A DNA stretch of 46,335 nucleotides. Origin: an uncultured Clostridia bacterium. GTDB lineage: Bacteria > Bacillota > Clostridia > Christensenellales > UBA1242. Location: the NCBI GenBank assembly GCA_934757865.1, contig CAKVLS010000008.1, forward strand, positions 1-46,335, given 5' to 3'. Each line of letters starts with the position of its first letter. The stretch's first letter is position 1. Position numbers and translations under genes: made by a program. Shown in pieces: positions 16,795 through 25,337 of this stretch. The notes beneath the pieces were generated by a model. That model worked only from the letters and a program-made list of their open reading frames with translations. It made no database searches and was not told the DNA's origin.

Positions 16795-16860
16795 AGTAAA
16801 AGTTAGTAATTAAGCAAGTGAAAGTTGGTAATTAAGAAAGTAGAGGTTAGTAATAGATTA
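16795..16860. repeat. Three tandem 22-bp imperfect repeats
   Basis: Units at 16795-16816, 16817-16838 and 16839-16860 share the pattern AGTrAAGTTrGTAATTAAG, with unit three the most diverged. The stretch lies between two tRNA transcription units and codes for nothing visible. Confidence 0.7.
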
Positions 16861-16870
16861 AAAATCAAAT

Positions 16871-16904
16871 AAAAAAACGGCTCTGGGTTATGAGTCGTTT
16901 TTTT
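16871..16904 (-). terminator. Terminator of tRNA-Thr
   Basis: Arms AAAAAAACGGCTC (16871-16883) and GAGTCGTTTTTTT (16892-16904), one GU pair, have T runs on both strands. It lies just downstream of tRNA-Thr on the minus strand. Confidence 0.85.
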
Positions 16905-16907
16905 TGC

Positions 16908-16983
16908 TGGAGCTGGTACCGAGACTCGAACTCGGGACAGCTGCATTACCAATGCAGTCCTCTACCTCCTGAGGTATACCAGC
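16908..16983 (-). tRNA. tRNA-Thr (GGT)
   Basis: A 76-nt cloverleaf on the minus strand with acceptor GCTGGTA, anticodon loop TTGGTAA (GGT) and encoded CCA preceded by T73. Confidence 0.96.
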
Positions 16984-16994
16984 AAGCATAGTTT

Positions 16995-17023
16995 ATTATA
17001 TTGATTTGGTACTAGGGTGTCAA
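16995..17023 (-). promoter_or_regulatory. Perfect consensus promoter of tRNA-Thr
   Basis: On the minus strand TTGACA (17023-17018), 17 nt, TATAAT (17000-16995). Exact sigma-A consensus, as for the plus-strand tRNA operon. Confidence 0.93.
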
Positions 17024-17231
17024 TAGTTTTGGGCTAAAATGTTTTTATGTAGGTAAGTTTTATTTAGTTATATATAAGTCTATTTGGGGTAGGATTTTAT
17101 TTCTACTTAGAGTAGAGTTGTGATTTGGGGCGAGTAGAGATTGAGATTATTTTTGTATATCTTGCAAATTTTTGATTAGGGTGCAAAAATGCCTTTTTAA
17201 TAATAAGATACTTGCATAGGGAGGTAATCTT

Positions 17232-17807
17232 ATGTCTGTCCATTTTTCTAAGTTTTTGAGGGTGCTACTTTTAGCGCCTATACTTGCACTTATTTTACTT
17301 GCTACTTGCAGGATATTTAAGCCAAATATTTTTGTTACGGACTGGTCATTTTTGATAGCTATTTTGGCACTAGTTGTATTGCCGCTTTTGTCTTATCCAT
17401 TATCTATCATCTTGCCAAAAGTCAAAGAAAAAGGCAGAGATGGTCAGCGTAAACTTGCGATAATTTTCTCTATGGCGGGATATGTTATTGGTTTTTGTTT
17501 GTGCTTTTTGATAACGACATCGCAAGAACTTAAAGTTATGTTTTTGACTTATCTTTTGTCGGCTAGTTTAATTGGGCTGTTTACATTTGTAATCAAGCTA
17601 AAGGCGAGCGGACATGCATGTGGCATGATGGGCCCGGTTGCATATTTGTCGTACTTTGTGAGCCCTTGGTGTTTGCCTCTTATGTTAGGACTTATATTTA
17701 TTTACTGGCCCGCTATTAAGCTAAAAAGGCACAACATATTTGAACTAATACTTGGGACGGTCTTTCCGGTGATTGCTATGTTTATCTCTATTGCAATATT
17801 TATGTAA
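17232..17807 (+). CDS. Multi-pass membrane protein, possibly PAP2-related
   Basis: This 191-residue protein has about six hydrophobic segments. Between segments four and five it reads KASGHACGMMGP, and later KLKRHNIFELILG. These recall motif 2 (SGH) and a degenerate motif 3 (R..H) of the PAP2 phosphatase superfamily, whose members dephosphorylate lipid pyrophosphates. The canonical first motif (KxxxxxxRP) is not clear, so catalysis is unproven. GGGAGGT at 17219-17225 supports ATG 17232. The gap 16984-17231 upstream contains the tRNA-Thr promoter and no convincing promoter for this gene. Confidence 0.55.
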   Translation: MSVHFSKFLRVLLLAPILALILLATCRIFKPNIFVTDWSFLIAILALVVLPLLSYPLSIILPKVKEKGRDGQRKLAIIFSMAGYVIGFCLCFLITTSQELKVMFLTYLLSASLIGLFTFVIKLKASGHACGMMGPVAYLSYFVSPWCLPLMLGLIFIYWPAIKLKRHNIFELILGTVFPVIAMFISIAIFM

Positions 17808-17820
17808 AAAAGTATTGCAT

Positions 17821-17847
17821 GTGCCTTAATAATATTATTTAAGGTAC
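17821..17847. repeat. Inverted repeat downstream of the PAP2-like gene
   Basis: Arms GTGCCTTAA (17821-17829) and TTAAGGTAC (17839-17847), one GU pair, lack a T tract on either strand. They are either a weak transcript end or a protein-binding dyad. Confidence 0.45.
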
Positions 17848-17961
17848 AAAAAAGCATCTTAATAAGGAAAAATAATATAAACATCTAAAAAACTAATTAA
17901 AAATTAAAGTATCAAATACTCATTTTTGATAGCTAAAAAAGTTTTCTAAAAAAACAACTTA

Positions 17962-17970
17962 TGCTAAAAT
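17962..17970 (+). promoter_or_regulatory. Extended -10 of the Nudix gene
   Basis: TGCTAAAAT with no clear -35. AGGAGG follows at 17985-17990. Confidence 0.55.
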
Positions 17971-17994
17971 AAAAGAGTAATTATAGGAGGCAAT

Positions 17995-18549
17995 ATGGAA
18001 AAAGTAAAACCTGTAAAGCTAACTAATATCAAATGGCTTAATCTTTTTGAGCGTAAGTATTCTAATGGCATTGACTACTTTTTTGCGTCAAGAAGAAGTG
18101 TAGATAGAGCGGGCACTTTGGGCGAGATTGACGCTGTTAGGATTTTGCCATACTTTGAAGAAAACGGCAAAATTAAAGTTGTCGCAATAAAGAGCTATAG
18201 ATTTCCGTTAGAGGACTATACTCTAGAACTTCCTGCCGGAATTAAAGAACAAGGCGAAGACGCACGCATCTGTGCCATGAGAGAAGTAGCGGAGGAGATA
18301 GGGGCAGAAGTTGAGTCTATTGACGAGGAGTTTGGCGGACTATCTGGTCCTGGGCTTACTGACGAGTATATTAGATGCTATGTCGCAAAGGTAAAACTAA
18401 ATGGCGTTCAGCATCTAGAAAAGGAAGAAGATATAGAGATAAAAGTTATTGATTTTGACGATATCCCTGAGTTTTGCAAAGCGGATAATTTTTGCTTACA
18501 ATCTAAACTAATGCTACTAAATTTTTATTATAAAAACAAAAAAGACTAA
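17995..18549 (+). CDS. Nudix hydrolase, ADP-ribose pyrophosphatase-like
   Basis: This 184-residue protein carries a complete Nudix box at residues 82-104: G, five residues, E88, seven residues, then REVAEEIGA. The upstream SYRFPLEDYTLELPAG is typical of ADP-ribose pyrophosphatases (NudF type), which split ADP-ribose into AMP and ribose-5-phosphate. The GLSGPGLTDEYIRCYVAKV region after the box also suits this group. It has its own promoter and terminator, so it is a single-gene unit. The substrate is inferred from family resemblance. Confidence 0.88.
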   Translation: MEKVKPVKLTNIKWLNLFERKYSNGIDYFFASRRSVDRAGTLGEIDAVRILPYFEENGKIKVVAIKSYRFPLEDYTLELPAGIKEQGEDARICAMREVAEEIGAEVESIDEEFGGLSGPGLTDEYIRCYVAKVKLNGVQHLEKEEDIEIKVIDFDDIPEFCKADNFCLQSKLMLLNFYYKNKKD

Positions 18550-18568
18550 AATTAGTTTTAGTCTTTTT
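18539..18568 (+). terminator. Terminator of the Nudix gene
   Basis: Arms AAAGACTAAAA (18541-18551) and TTTTAGTCTTT (18556-18566), 4-nt loop, then TT. The 5' arm overlaps the stop codon. The gap to 18674 holds nothing else. Confidence 0.85.
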
Positions 18569-18674
18569 GTGTTTTATTTATGGGTTAATAGGTAGAAAAT
18601 ACTTGTTTTTATGGGTTAATGATATAGATTTTTTAAATGTATAACTGCATTTTTATAACTTTTGATTATGGGCA

Positions 18675-19202
18675 TTAAATAGGTAATAGTTCTTTGATTA
18701 TCTTTTTGATATCATGGTTTAGGTCATCAAGAGAGATTTTGATTCTGTCCTGAAGATAGTCAATATATACGCCAGCCAAACCGTCAACAATAAAGTATAG
18801 TCTAGTCTCAGAGATTGAGCCTTTTAGGTACTTTATTTGGTTAAGGAAACTTATTTTTAGGTCGCTAATGATTGATTGTGGTATACCTTTTAGAATTTTA
18901 CGATAAAGATCTTCGTTCTTTCTAAAATATTCCATCATCATATCAAGGAAAGAATCTAAGTCTCCTTTTTCGATGTTGATGCGTATACTCTCGGTTAGTT
19001 TATCAAAAAGTTCATTTTTTATCTCTTCTAGCACCTCAATAGGGTTGCTGTAGTGGTTATAAAATGTACCTCTGTTAATTCCGGCAGTATTAACTATATC
19101 TGTGATGGTTATCTCGCTTAGACTACTTTTTTCTAGTAGTGTTATAAGCGCATCTCTTATCATTTTCTTAGACCTAATAGAATTACGATATTCAGATTTC
19201 AT
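18675..19202 (-). CDS. TetR/AcrR family repressor
   Basis: This 175-residue protein has the TetR DNA-binding domain: SKKMIRDALITLLEKSSLSEITITDIVNTAGINRGTFYNHYSN (shown by its ITDIVNTAGINRGTFYNHY helix-turn-helix, about residues 32-50). A helical ligand domain without recognisable features follows. It is divergent from a three-gene ABC exporter and almost certainly controls it, since repeated half-sites fill the shared intergenic region. The RBS is GAGGT, 5 nt before ATG. The inducer is unknown. Confidence 0.9.
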   Translation of the reverse strand: MKSEYRNSIRSKKMIRDALITLLEKSSLSEITITDIVNTAGINRGTFYNHYSNPIEVLEEIKNELFDKLTESIRINIEKGDLDSFLDMMMEYFRKNEDLYRKILKGIPQSIISDLKISFLNQIKYLKGSISETRLYFIVDGLAGVYIDYLQDRIKISLDDLNHDIKKIIKELLPI

Positions 19203-19237
19203 TTTTTACCTCTTTTTTATACAATAATTAAACAGTG

Positions 19238-19248
19238 TGTCCAAAATT
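19238..19248 (+). promoter_or_regulatory. Single TetR half-site near the tetR promoter
   Basis: TGTCCAAAATT is identical to a half-site of the main array. It overlaps TATAAT on the minus strand (19251-19246), the probable -10 of tetR, which would allow autoregulation. Confidence 0.5.
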
Positions 19249-19294
19249 ATACGCAATAAGTATTATTGTATATCCACTTTGTGTCTGTTTATCA

Positions 19295-19300
19295 TATAAT
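19295..19300 (+). promoter_or_regulatory. Probable -10 of the ABC exporter operon
   Basis: TATAAT without a clear -35; transcription would start near 19307, directly before the operator array. Confidence 0.5.
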
Positions 19301-19312
19301 AGCAAAGTAAAC

Positions 19313-19362
19313 AATTTTAGTCAAATGTCTAAAATTAAAATTTTGGACATTTGCTCAAAATT
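19313..19362. promoter_or_regulatory. Operator array with 13-bp period
   Basis: Half-sites of the type TGwCyAAAATT begin every 13 bp with alternating orientation: 19313-19323 (minus, TGACTAAAATT), 19326-19336 (plus, TGTCTAAAATT), 19339-19349 (minus, TGTCCAAAATT) and 19352-19362 (plus, weaker, TGCTCAAAATT). Sites two and three form a near-perfect dyad, 19322-19353. The array sits between the likely transcription start and the ABC start codon. Confidence 0.65.
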
Positions 19363-19389
19363 ATCAAAAAATTAAAAAGGAGAAAAGCT

Positions 19390-20322
19390 ATGAGTGTAAT
19401 AGAAGTTAAAGATTTGACAAAAGATTATGGCTTTGGTCGTGGTGTGTTTGATGTATCTTTTAGCATAAACAAAGGCGAAGTATTTGGCTTTTTGGGACCT
19501 AACGGTGCGGGCAAGTCTACAACTATAAGACATCTTATGGGATTTTCTAAACCGGACAAGGGTGAGACTTTGATTTTCGAAAAGCCAACTTTTGATAGGT
19601 ACTATGAGATTTTGTCACATGTTGGTTACATACCGGGCGAAATTGCGCTCCCTCAAGGTCTTACTGGTTGGGAATTTCTTAAAATGATGCAAGATATGCA
19701 AGGCATTCACAATGAAGAAAGACTTAACATGCTTCTAAAACTTTTTGAGCTAGACGACATATCGCTAAAAGGCGAAACTAAGCGTATGAGTTTGGGTGTC
19801 AAGAGAAAACTTGCTATAGTTGCTGCATTTATGTCAGATCCAGAAGTTTTGATACTAGACGAGCCAACAAGCGGACTTGACCCAGTAATGCAAGAAGTCT
19901 TTATTGAGTTTATCAAAGAGGAAAAAGCAAAAGGCAAAACAATACTACTATCTAGTCATATATTTAGTGAAGTTGACGCAACATGCGACCGTATTGCTAT
20001 AATTAAAGACGGCAGGGTAGTTTCTGAGTTTATTGCTGGCGACCTAAAACACGCAAAAGACAAATTTTATAAACTTGTGTTTGAGGACAAAAAGACTTTT
20101 GAGACTTTTTGTAAAGACAACAAAAAGAGCGAGTGCCTAAATATTGTAGTTAGTGACAAGGCAAATAATAGCGTTACAATCTCGACTAACGATGAAAAAA
20201 TTAATATGGTAATAGATGACCTAGCTAAATACAATTTGAAAGAGTTTACCAATATCAAAGAAACTCTTGAAGACTACTTTATGAAATTTTATAAAGAAGA
20301 TAAGGACTTTGGAGGTGTATAA
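19390..20322 (+). CDS. ABC exporter ATPase, first subunit
   Basis: This 310-residue ABC ATPase has Walker A GPNGAGKST, a variant signature MSLGVKRK, Walker B VLILDEPTSGLDP and an H-loop SSHIFSE. A C-terminal extension of about 100 residues is typical of ABC-2 type drug or peptide exporters. ATG 19390 was chosen over upstream codons because AAGGAG lies at 19377-19382 and the leader holds the operator array. Its stop overlaps the next start by one base (TAATG). Confidence 0.92.
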   Translation: MSVIEVKDLTKDYGFGRGVFDVSFSINKGEVFGFLGPNGAGKSTTIRHLMGFSKPDKGETLIFEKPTFDRYYEILSHVGYIPGEIALPQGLTGWEFLKMMQDMQGIHNEERLNMLLKLFELDDISLKGETKRMSLGVKRKLAIVAAFMSDPEVLILDEPTSGLDPVMQEVFIEFIKEEKAKGKTILLSSHIFSEVDATCDRIAIIKDGRVVSEFIAGDLKHAKDKFYKLVFEDKKTFETFCKDNKKSECLNIVVSDKANNSVTISTNDEKINMVIDDLAKYNLKEFTNIKETLEDYFMKFYKEDKDFGGV

Positions 20323-21236
20323 TGGATAATCCTATTGTTATAGACAACCTTACCAAAGACTATGGCAATGGTAAAGGTATATTCAATATCAACCTAACAA
20401 TCAAAAAAGGCGAGATGGTAGGTTTTGTAGGAACTAACGGCTCTGGCAAAACTACAACTATTAGAAACTTATTAGGATACATTAAGCCAACTAGCGGTGA
20501 TTGTTATGTCCTAGGGCATGAGTCGTGGAAACATGCTAGCGACATCGCAAAATTTGTAGGTTATGTACCGGGCGAAATAGGCTTTCCAGATTTGCCAACA
20601 GGTACAGCTTTCCTAAAAAGCCAAGCAGACTTTTTTGGGCTAAAAGATTTGTCTTATGCTAGCGAGCTTGTAAAAGAGCTTCAACTAGATCCAACAGCCA
20701 ACCTAAAGCGTATGAGCAAAGGTATGAAGCAAAAGACAGCCCTAGTCGCAGCTCTAATGAACAACGCAGAGGTACTTATACTAGATGAGCCAACTACCGG
20801 ACTTGACCCACTTATGAGACTTGCCTTTCTTGACATTATCAAAAAAGAGCACAAAAAAGGCAAAACAATACTTATGAGTAGCCATTTGTTTAACGAAATG
20901 GAAGATACTTGCGATAGAGTAGTTTTGATTAACGATGGACATATCATAGATATTGTTGATATGGATTCAATCCGTAATAGACCGGTCAAAGATTTTAAGA
21001 TAGAGTTCAACAAAAAAGAAGATTATAAAGCTTTCAAAAAAATGGGCTACAACATCATAAGAGACCAAAAGCAATATAACCAAGTAACTGTCAATATCAA
21101 AAACGAAGAGATTAACAAACTTTTCAAAGATTTGCACGGGCTTGATGTAAAATTCCTTTCCGAGGTAAAATATACTTTGGAAAAACACTTTAGAGAAGTA
21201 TTAAAAAAGAAAAAGGAGAGTAACGAAAATGTTTAG
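20322..21236 (+). CDS. ABC exporter ATPase, second subunit
   Basis: This 304-residue paralogue of the preceding ATPase has Walker A GTNGSGKTT, signature MSKGMKQK, Walker B VLILDEPTTGLDP and SSHLFNE. Both ATPases keep all catalytic motifs, so the exporter may use a heterodimer. It shares the long C-terminal extension. The start overlaps the previous stop, and the end overlaps the permease start by 8 nt, so all three are made together. Confidence 0.92.
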   Translation: MDNPIVIDNLTKDYGNGKGIFNINLTIKKGEMVGFVGTNGSGKTTTIRNLLGYIKPTSGDCYVLGHESWKHASDIAKFVGYVPGEIGFPDLPTGTAFLKSQADFFGLKDLSYASELVKELQLDPTANLKRMSKGMKQKTALVAALMNNAEVLILDEPTTGLDPLMRLAFLDIIKKEHKKGKTILMSSHLFNEMEDTCDRVVLINDGHIIDIVDMDSIRNRPVKDFKIEFNKKEDYKAFKKMGYNIIRDQKQYNQVTVNIKNEEINKLFKDLHGLDVKFLSEVKYTLEKHFREVLKKKKESNENV

Positions 21237-23010
21237 TAAAGCGCTTTTCAAACAATCTTGTAAAGCCAATGGACTAATGTGGGGTATTATAACCTTTGCA
21301 GTATGTTTTATGCTAGCGTGTGTTATGCTTATTGCTGGGAGTGGCAATATAGCCGGTCTAAAAAATGGCATACAAGATACCATCATGGAAAGTTCTATTG
21401 ACTCAGAACTAAAAAATAGAAGTATCAACTATTATCTAACCTCAAGCGATGCTTTGACACATTTTGATACGTTTTTTAAGCAAACTTATGCCGAAAGTGC
21501 AACTTTTGCTGCTAAGTACGGTGCATATTTGCAAGGTACAATAACAGAAGAGCCACAAGTAGACACTTCAAAAACTGGTGAGGTTATCTACAAATCAGCT
21601 ATCAATACATGGCTTGCTGCAAAACCAGTAAGAGAAAACTTTGCAGATGACGAAACTTTTAATAATGCAACTACCGCATGGCAAGCTCAAATGCCAAAAC
21701 CAAGCGATGAGGCACTTACTGCTAAGTACTATATGGCAGCTGTTCAAAAGCTAGAAGCTTATATGCTAGAAGTTGCCGAGAGTAGAGGATATGAGGCTGA
21801 CTCTGTAGAGGCTCAAGAGCTAAAAGGTCTTGCTTTCTATATTCTTAACCCAAATGGACAATTTGATAGTTTTTATACAGATAACGAAAACTTCACTGAG
21901 ACCCCTCCAAGATATGATATGACTACAATAAATGAAGAAGGTAGAGCAAAATACATCAGCGATTATGCTATGAAAAACTCTAGCATCTTCTTAGCTGGTA
22001 ATATGATTTCTCAAGAAAACATTGATAAAATTTTAACTCAAATGGCAAGATTTAAGGTAAGCCAAGAAGACTATGAGGCACTTAGTTATGAAGTAACTGA
22101 GGGAGAAACAACAAAGAAAGTTTCTCGTTATACAGGTTCTTATGGTTACAAATACATGAAGGACTTATCAAATAACGCCCTAGTTTCATTTATCGCAAGA
22201 CTAGACGACAAGATGAGTGACGATAGTATAGCTACTTTGCCAGAAGAAGAAAAGGCTCTAAAAAGAAATCAATTTATAACCGAAATCGCAGGAGACATCA
22301 CAGGTAGCATTTTAACAACTATGCCACAAGATGTTTCAAAAGCCCTAACAGAACTTGGCGAGATGGATATATATAGTTTGATAGTTGGTTCCATCTTCTA
22401 CAAGATGGCTGGACTACTTCTTCCTATCATCTATATGATTATGGTTGCTAACAACCTAATCGCAGGTCAAGTAGATAGCGGTTCTATGGCTTATGTACTT
22501 TCTACCTCTACTAAGAGAAAACAAGTAGTATTCACTCAAGCTATTTTCCTAGTATCTTCACTATTTGCTATGTTTGTTATGACTACTATCACAAGTGTAG
22601 TATGTTTGAGCATTCTTGATGTTCCTAGCATCACACTTACTTACTCACAACTTATCCTTCTTAACCTTGGCGCATTCTTAACAATGTTCGCTATGAGCGG
22701 TCTATCATTTATGGCTTCTTGTATCTTCAACCGTAGCAAGAGATCAATGGCTATCGGCGGCGGACTAAATATGTTCTTCTTAGTTGCTACTATGCTTGGA
22801 CTATTTGGCTCACAAGTATTGCCATCAGTTATTAGACTAAACGCTCTTAACTACTTCAACTTCGTTTCTGTAATTTCACTATTTGATGTAGTATCTATCC
22901 TTGGTGGAACTACAACATTTATCTGGAAGCTTGCAATACTAGTTACTATTGGTGTAGTTTTGTACTTCATCGGAGCAAGAAGATTTGAGAAGAAGGATTT
23001 GCCTTTGTAA
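21229..23010 (+). CDS. ABC-2 type exporter permease
   Basis: This 593-residue membrane subunit starts with one transmembrane helix (about 18-40), followed by a large mostly polar region of about 330 residues that is probably outside the membrane. A C-terminal block of about five helices (from about 385) then gives the ABC-2 permease fold: YMIMVANNLIAGQVDSGSMAYVLSTS and later helices ending ARRFEKKDLPL. The GQVDSGSMAYVLSTSTKRKQ stretch is typical of these permeases. GGAGAG precedes ATG 21229. Substrate unknown; drug or peptide efflux is suggested by the TetR control. Confidence 0.88.
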   Translation: MFSKALFKQSCKANGLMWGIITFAVCFMLACVMLIAGSGNIAGLKNGIQDTIMESSIDSELKNRSINYYLTSSDALTHFDTFFKQTYAESATFAAKYGAYLQGTITEEPQVDTSKTGEVIYKSAINTWLAAKPVRENFADDETFNNATTAWQAQMPKPSDEALTAKYYMAAVQKLEAYMLEVAESRGYEADSVEAQELKGLAFYILNPNGQFDSFYTDNENFTETPPRYDMTTINEEGRAKYISDYAMKNSSIFLAGNMISQENIDKILTQMARFKVSQEDYEALSYEVTEGETTKKVSRYTGSYGYKYMKDLSNNALVSFIARLDDKMSDDSIATLPEEEKALKRNQFITEIAGDITGSILTTMPQDVSKALTELGEMDIYSLIVGSIFYKMAGLLLPIIYMIMVANNLIAGQVDSGSMAYVLSTSTKRKQVVFTQAIFLVSSLFAMFVMTTITSVVCLSILDVPSITLTYSQLILLNLGAFLTMFAMSGLSFMASCIFNRSKRSMAIGGGLNMFFLVATMLGLFGSQVLPSVIRLNALNYFNFVSVISLFDVVSILGGTTTFIWKLAILVTIGVVLYFIGARRFEKKDLPL

Positions 23011-23031
23011 TAAAAAATAATTTGATTTTAC

Positions 23032-23065
23032 AAAATAGATAGCATTTTTTGCTATCTATTTTTGT
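23032..23065 (+). terminator. Terminator of the ABC exporter operon
   Basis: Perfect 12-bp arms AAAATAGATAGC (23032-23043) and GCTATCTATTTT (23051-23062) with a 7-nt loop. Confidence 0.9.
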
Positions 23066-23123
23066 TATTTACAATATTTTTACCCCAAAAGTACCTTTTT
23101 ATCTTTTTTATTTATAAAAAATA

Positions 23124-23132
23124 TGCTAAAAT
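23124..23132 (+). promoter_or_regulatory. Extended -10 of rel
   Basis: TGCTAAAAT, identical to the Nudix extended -10, with only a T-run at the -35 position. The codons of the longer open frame lie upstream of or in this box. Confidence 0.6.
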
Positions 23133-23157
23133 ATTGTCGTCAGGAGGAGAAGGCTTT

Positions 23158-25302
23158 ATGGAAATGGAAAAAACATTTTTAGATGAAATACAGCAAATTT
23201 ATGGCGAGTCAAGTAACGAAATTGTAAAAGCCTTTGAATTTGCAAACAAAAAGCACTCAGGTCAAAAGAGAGATTCGGGCGAAGAGTATATCACTCACCC
23301 ATACGAGACAGCCAAAATTTTGGTTAGTATGAGAGCAGATGTGCCTACCGTTGTTAGCGGGTTTTTGCACGACTGTTTGGAGGACACTAATTGTACCGAA
23401 AAGGAAATCGAGACTGAGTTTGGCGAAGAAGTAAAAGACATTGTTGTCGGCGCTTCAAAAATTGAACTTATCAAGCACGCATATTTCCAAAACGAAGGTG
23501 AGAGCGAGAACTTGCGTAAGATGTTCCTAACTATGAGCAAGGACGCAAGAGTTGCATTTGTAAAACTCGCTGATAGGCTACACAACATGCGTACGCTAGA
23601 ATACAAAAATAGAGTTAAACAAATAAAAATAGCCAAAGAGACTATGGACTTATATGTTCCGCTTGCAGAGCGCCTTGGTATGAGCAAGTTTAAGAGAGAG
23701 CTTGAAAATTTATGCTTTAAGTATTTGCTTCCAGAAGAATATAAAGAAACTGAAAAGTTTATGGAAGAGACATACAAAAAGCGTGAGAAGATAATCACAG
23801 ATATCACCGAGACTATCAAAAAATTAGCTAGCGAACATGGTATAAAAGATTGCCGTGTACAAAGCCGTATCAAGAGTAATTTTGGCGTATATACTAAGCA
23901 GCAAAAGAAAGGCAAAGACGGAGTCTTTGATATCGTAGCACACAGAATTATCGTAAAAGAGATAAAAGATTGCTACACAATGCTAGGTGCTGTTCATAAC
24001 AAATGGAAACCTGTTGAGGGCAGAATAAAAGACTATATCGCCAACCCTAAGAAAAACTTTTATAGATCACTACACACAACAGTTTTGTACCCAACAGAAG
24101 ATGGTACAATACCATTTGAGATACAGATAAGAACAGAAGAGATGCACAACTTCTGCGAATACGGAATTGCCGCACACTGGATATATAAAGACGGCGGTAG
24201 CAAAAATACAAAAGTTGTCGGCAATACCAAAATGTTAGAAAAAACTAAGACCGATGACAAAAAGCAAGATGACAATGCAGAAGACTTTATGGAGATTATA
24301 AGGGCGGGCTTTTATGCTAACAAAATCTTCGTCTTCACACCAAAACTTAATGTTGTTGAGCTTCAAGATGGCTCTAACGCTATAGATATGGCGTATTATA
24401 TTCACTCAGGACTTGGCAACAAGTGTACGGGCGCAAAAGTCAATGGCAAAATGGTGCCTATTGATACAAAATTAAAGACTGGAGATATCGTTGAAATTTT
24501 GACATCTCCTAACTCAAAAGGCCCTTCTAAAGACTGGTTAAAAATTGTTAAAATGCAGTCTACTAAGGACAAGATAAATACTTTCTTCCGTAAAGAAATG
24601 CGTGAAGAAAATATCAAAAAAGGTAAGTCAATTTTGGAGCAGGCCGCTAAGGGCACAGGACTTACATTGCCTGTACTTCTTAATGATGAGTATATGCCAG
24701 CACTACTAGAAAAACTATCTATGAAAGATATTGACGAGGTGTACGCAGCGGTCGGACACGGCAGTCTAGCGAGCGCCAAGGTTATCAATAGACTTTCTAA
24801 CTTATACGAGCAATACAACAAGCAAGACGATATCAAAGTTATTAAGACTTTTAACGGCGATAAGAGAGAGAAGACGACCGACCTGTCGGGTCTTAGTGGA
24901 ATTATGACAAAACTTGCTAAGTGCTGCAACCCAGTACCAGGCGATGAGATAGTTGGTTATGTTTCAAGAGGCCGTGGCGTAACTATTCATAGAGTAGATT
25001 GTCCTTTGCTTAACAACTTAGAAAATGACAGACTTATGAATATTAGTTGGGGCAAAACTAATAGCGAAAGCAAGTACACCGCAGTTATAACTATCATCGC
25101 AAAAAACAGCCCAACAACTCTTGCATCAATCTCTAATAAACTTGCCGAAAATAAAATAAACATTAACTACATTTATTCGGACACTAATAAATCTAATGAT
25201 GCAGTATATCATATAGGCATAGAGGTTAAGAGCAAGCAAGAACTAAACGACTTTATTAACAAGCTAAAAGCAATGCAAGAAGTCTACGATGTAACAAGAT
25301 AA
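23158..25302 (+). CDS. rel: Bifunctional (p)ppGpp synthetase/hydrolase Rel
   Basis: Rel makes and degrades (p)ppGpp, the starvation alarmone. The 714-residue protein has an HD hydrolase domain with intact FLHDCLEDT, then a synthetase domain with FDIVAHRIIV, the bifunctional-type RIKD motif (EGRIKDYIANPK) and FEIQIRTEEMH. A TGS domain (KIFVFTPKLNVVELQDG), a zinc-finger/RIS region (AKCCNPVPGDEIVGYVSRGRG) and a C-terminal ACT domain follow. ATG 23158 was chosen because AGGAGG lies at 23142-23147 and the promoter lies just upstream; the open frame before it is not conserved. It is the sole gene between two terminators. Confidence 0.96.
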   Translation: MEMEKTFLDEIQQIYGESSNEIVKAFEFANKKHSGQKRDSGEEYITHPYETAKILVSMRADVPTVVSGFLHDCLEDTNCTEKEIETEFGEEVKDIVVGASKIELIKHAYFQNEGESENLRKMFLTMSKDARVAFVKLADRLHNMRTLEYKNRVKQIKIAKETMDLYVPLAERLGMSKFKRELENLCFKYLLPEEYKETEKFMEETYKKREKIITDITETIKKLASEHGIKDCRVQSRIKSNFGVYTKQQKKGKDGVFDIVAHRIIVKEIKDCYTMLGAVHNKWKPVEGRIKDYIANPKKNFYRSLHTTVLYPTEDGTIPFEIQIRTEEMHNFCEYGIAAHWIYKDGGSKNTKVVGNTKMLEKTKTDDKKQDDNAEDFMEIIRAGFYANKIFVFTPKLNVVELQDGSNAIDMAYYIHSGLGNKCTGAKVNGKMVPIDTKLKTGDIVEILTSPNSKGPSKDWLKIVKMQSTKDKINTFFRKEMREENIKKGKSILEQAAKGTGLTLPVLLNDEYMPALLEKLSMKDIDEVYAAVGHGSLASAKVINRLSNLYEQYNKQDDIKVIKTFNGDKREKTTDLSGLSGIMTKLAKCCNPVPGDEIVGYVSRGRGVTIHRVDCPLLNNLENDRLMNISWGKTNSESKYTAVITIIAKNSPTTLASISNKLAENKININYIYSDTNKSNDAVYHIGIEVKSKQELNDFINKLKAMQEVYDVTR

Positions 25303-25307
25303 TAAAA

Positions 25308-25337
25308 AAAAGACTAAATTTAATTTAGTCTTTTTTT
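25308..25337. terminator. Bidirectional terminator between rel and the HNH gene
   Basis: Arms AAAAGACTAAA (25308-25318) and TTTAGTCTTTT (25324-25334), 5-nt loop, with A and T runs on both sides. Confidence 0.88.

Noticed and set aside
16795..16860. CRISPR array
   Set aside because: Three adjacent 22-bp units have no unique spacers between them and no cas gene is in the window.
17821..17847. Rho-independent terminator
   Set aside because: The stem is good but no T tract follows on either strand, so it is listed only as an inverted repeat.
19707..20258. Minus-strand frames inside the ABC ATPase genes
   Set aside because: Shadow frames opposite conserved Walker and signature motifs.
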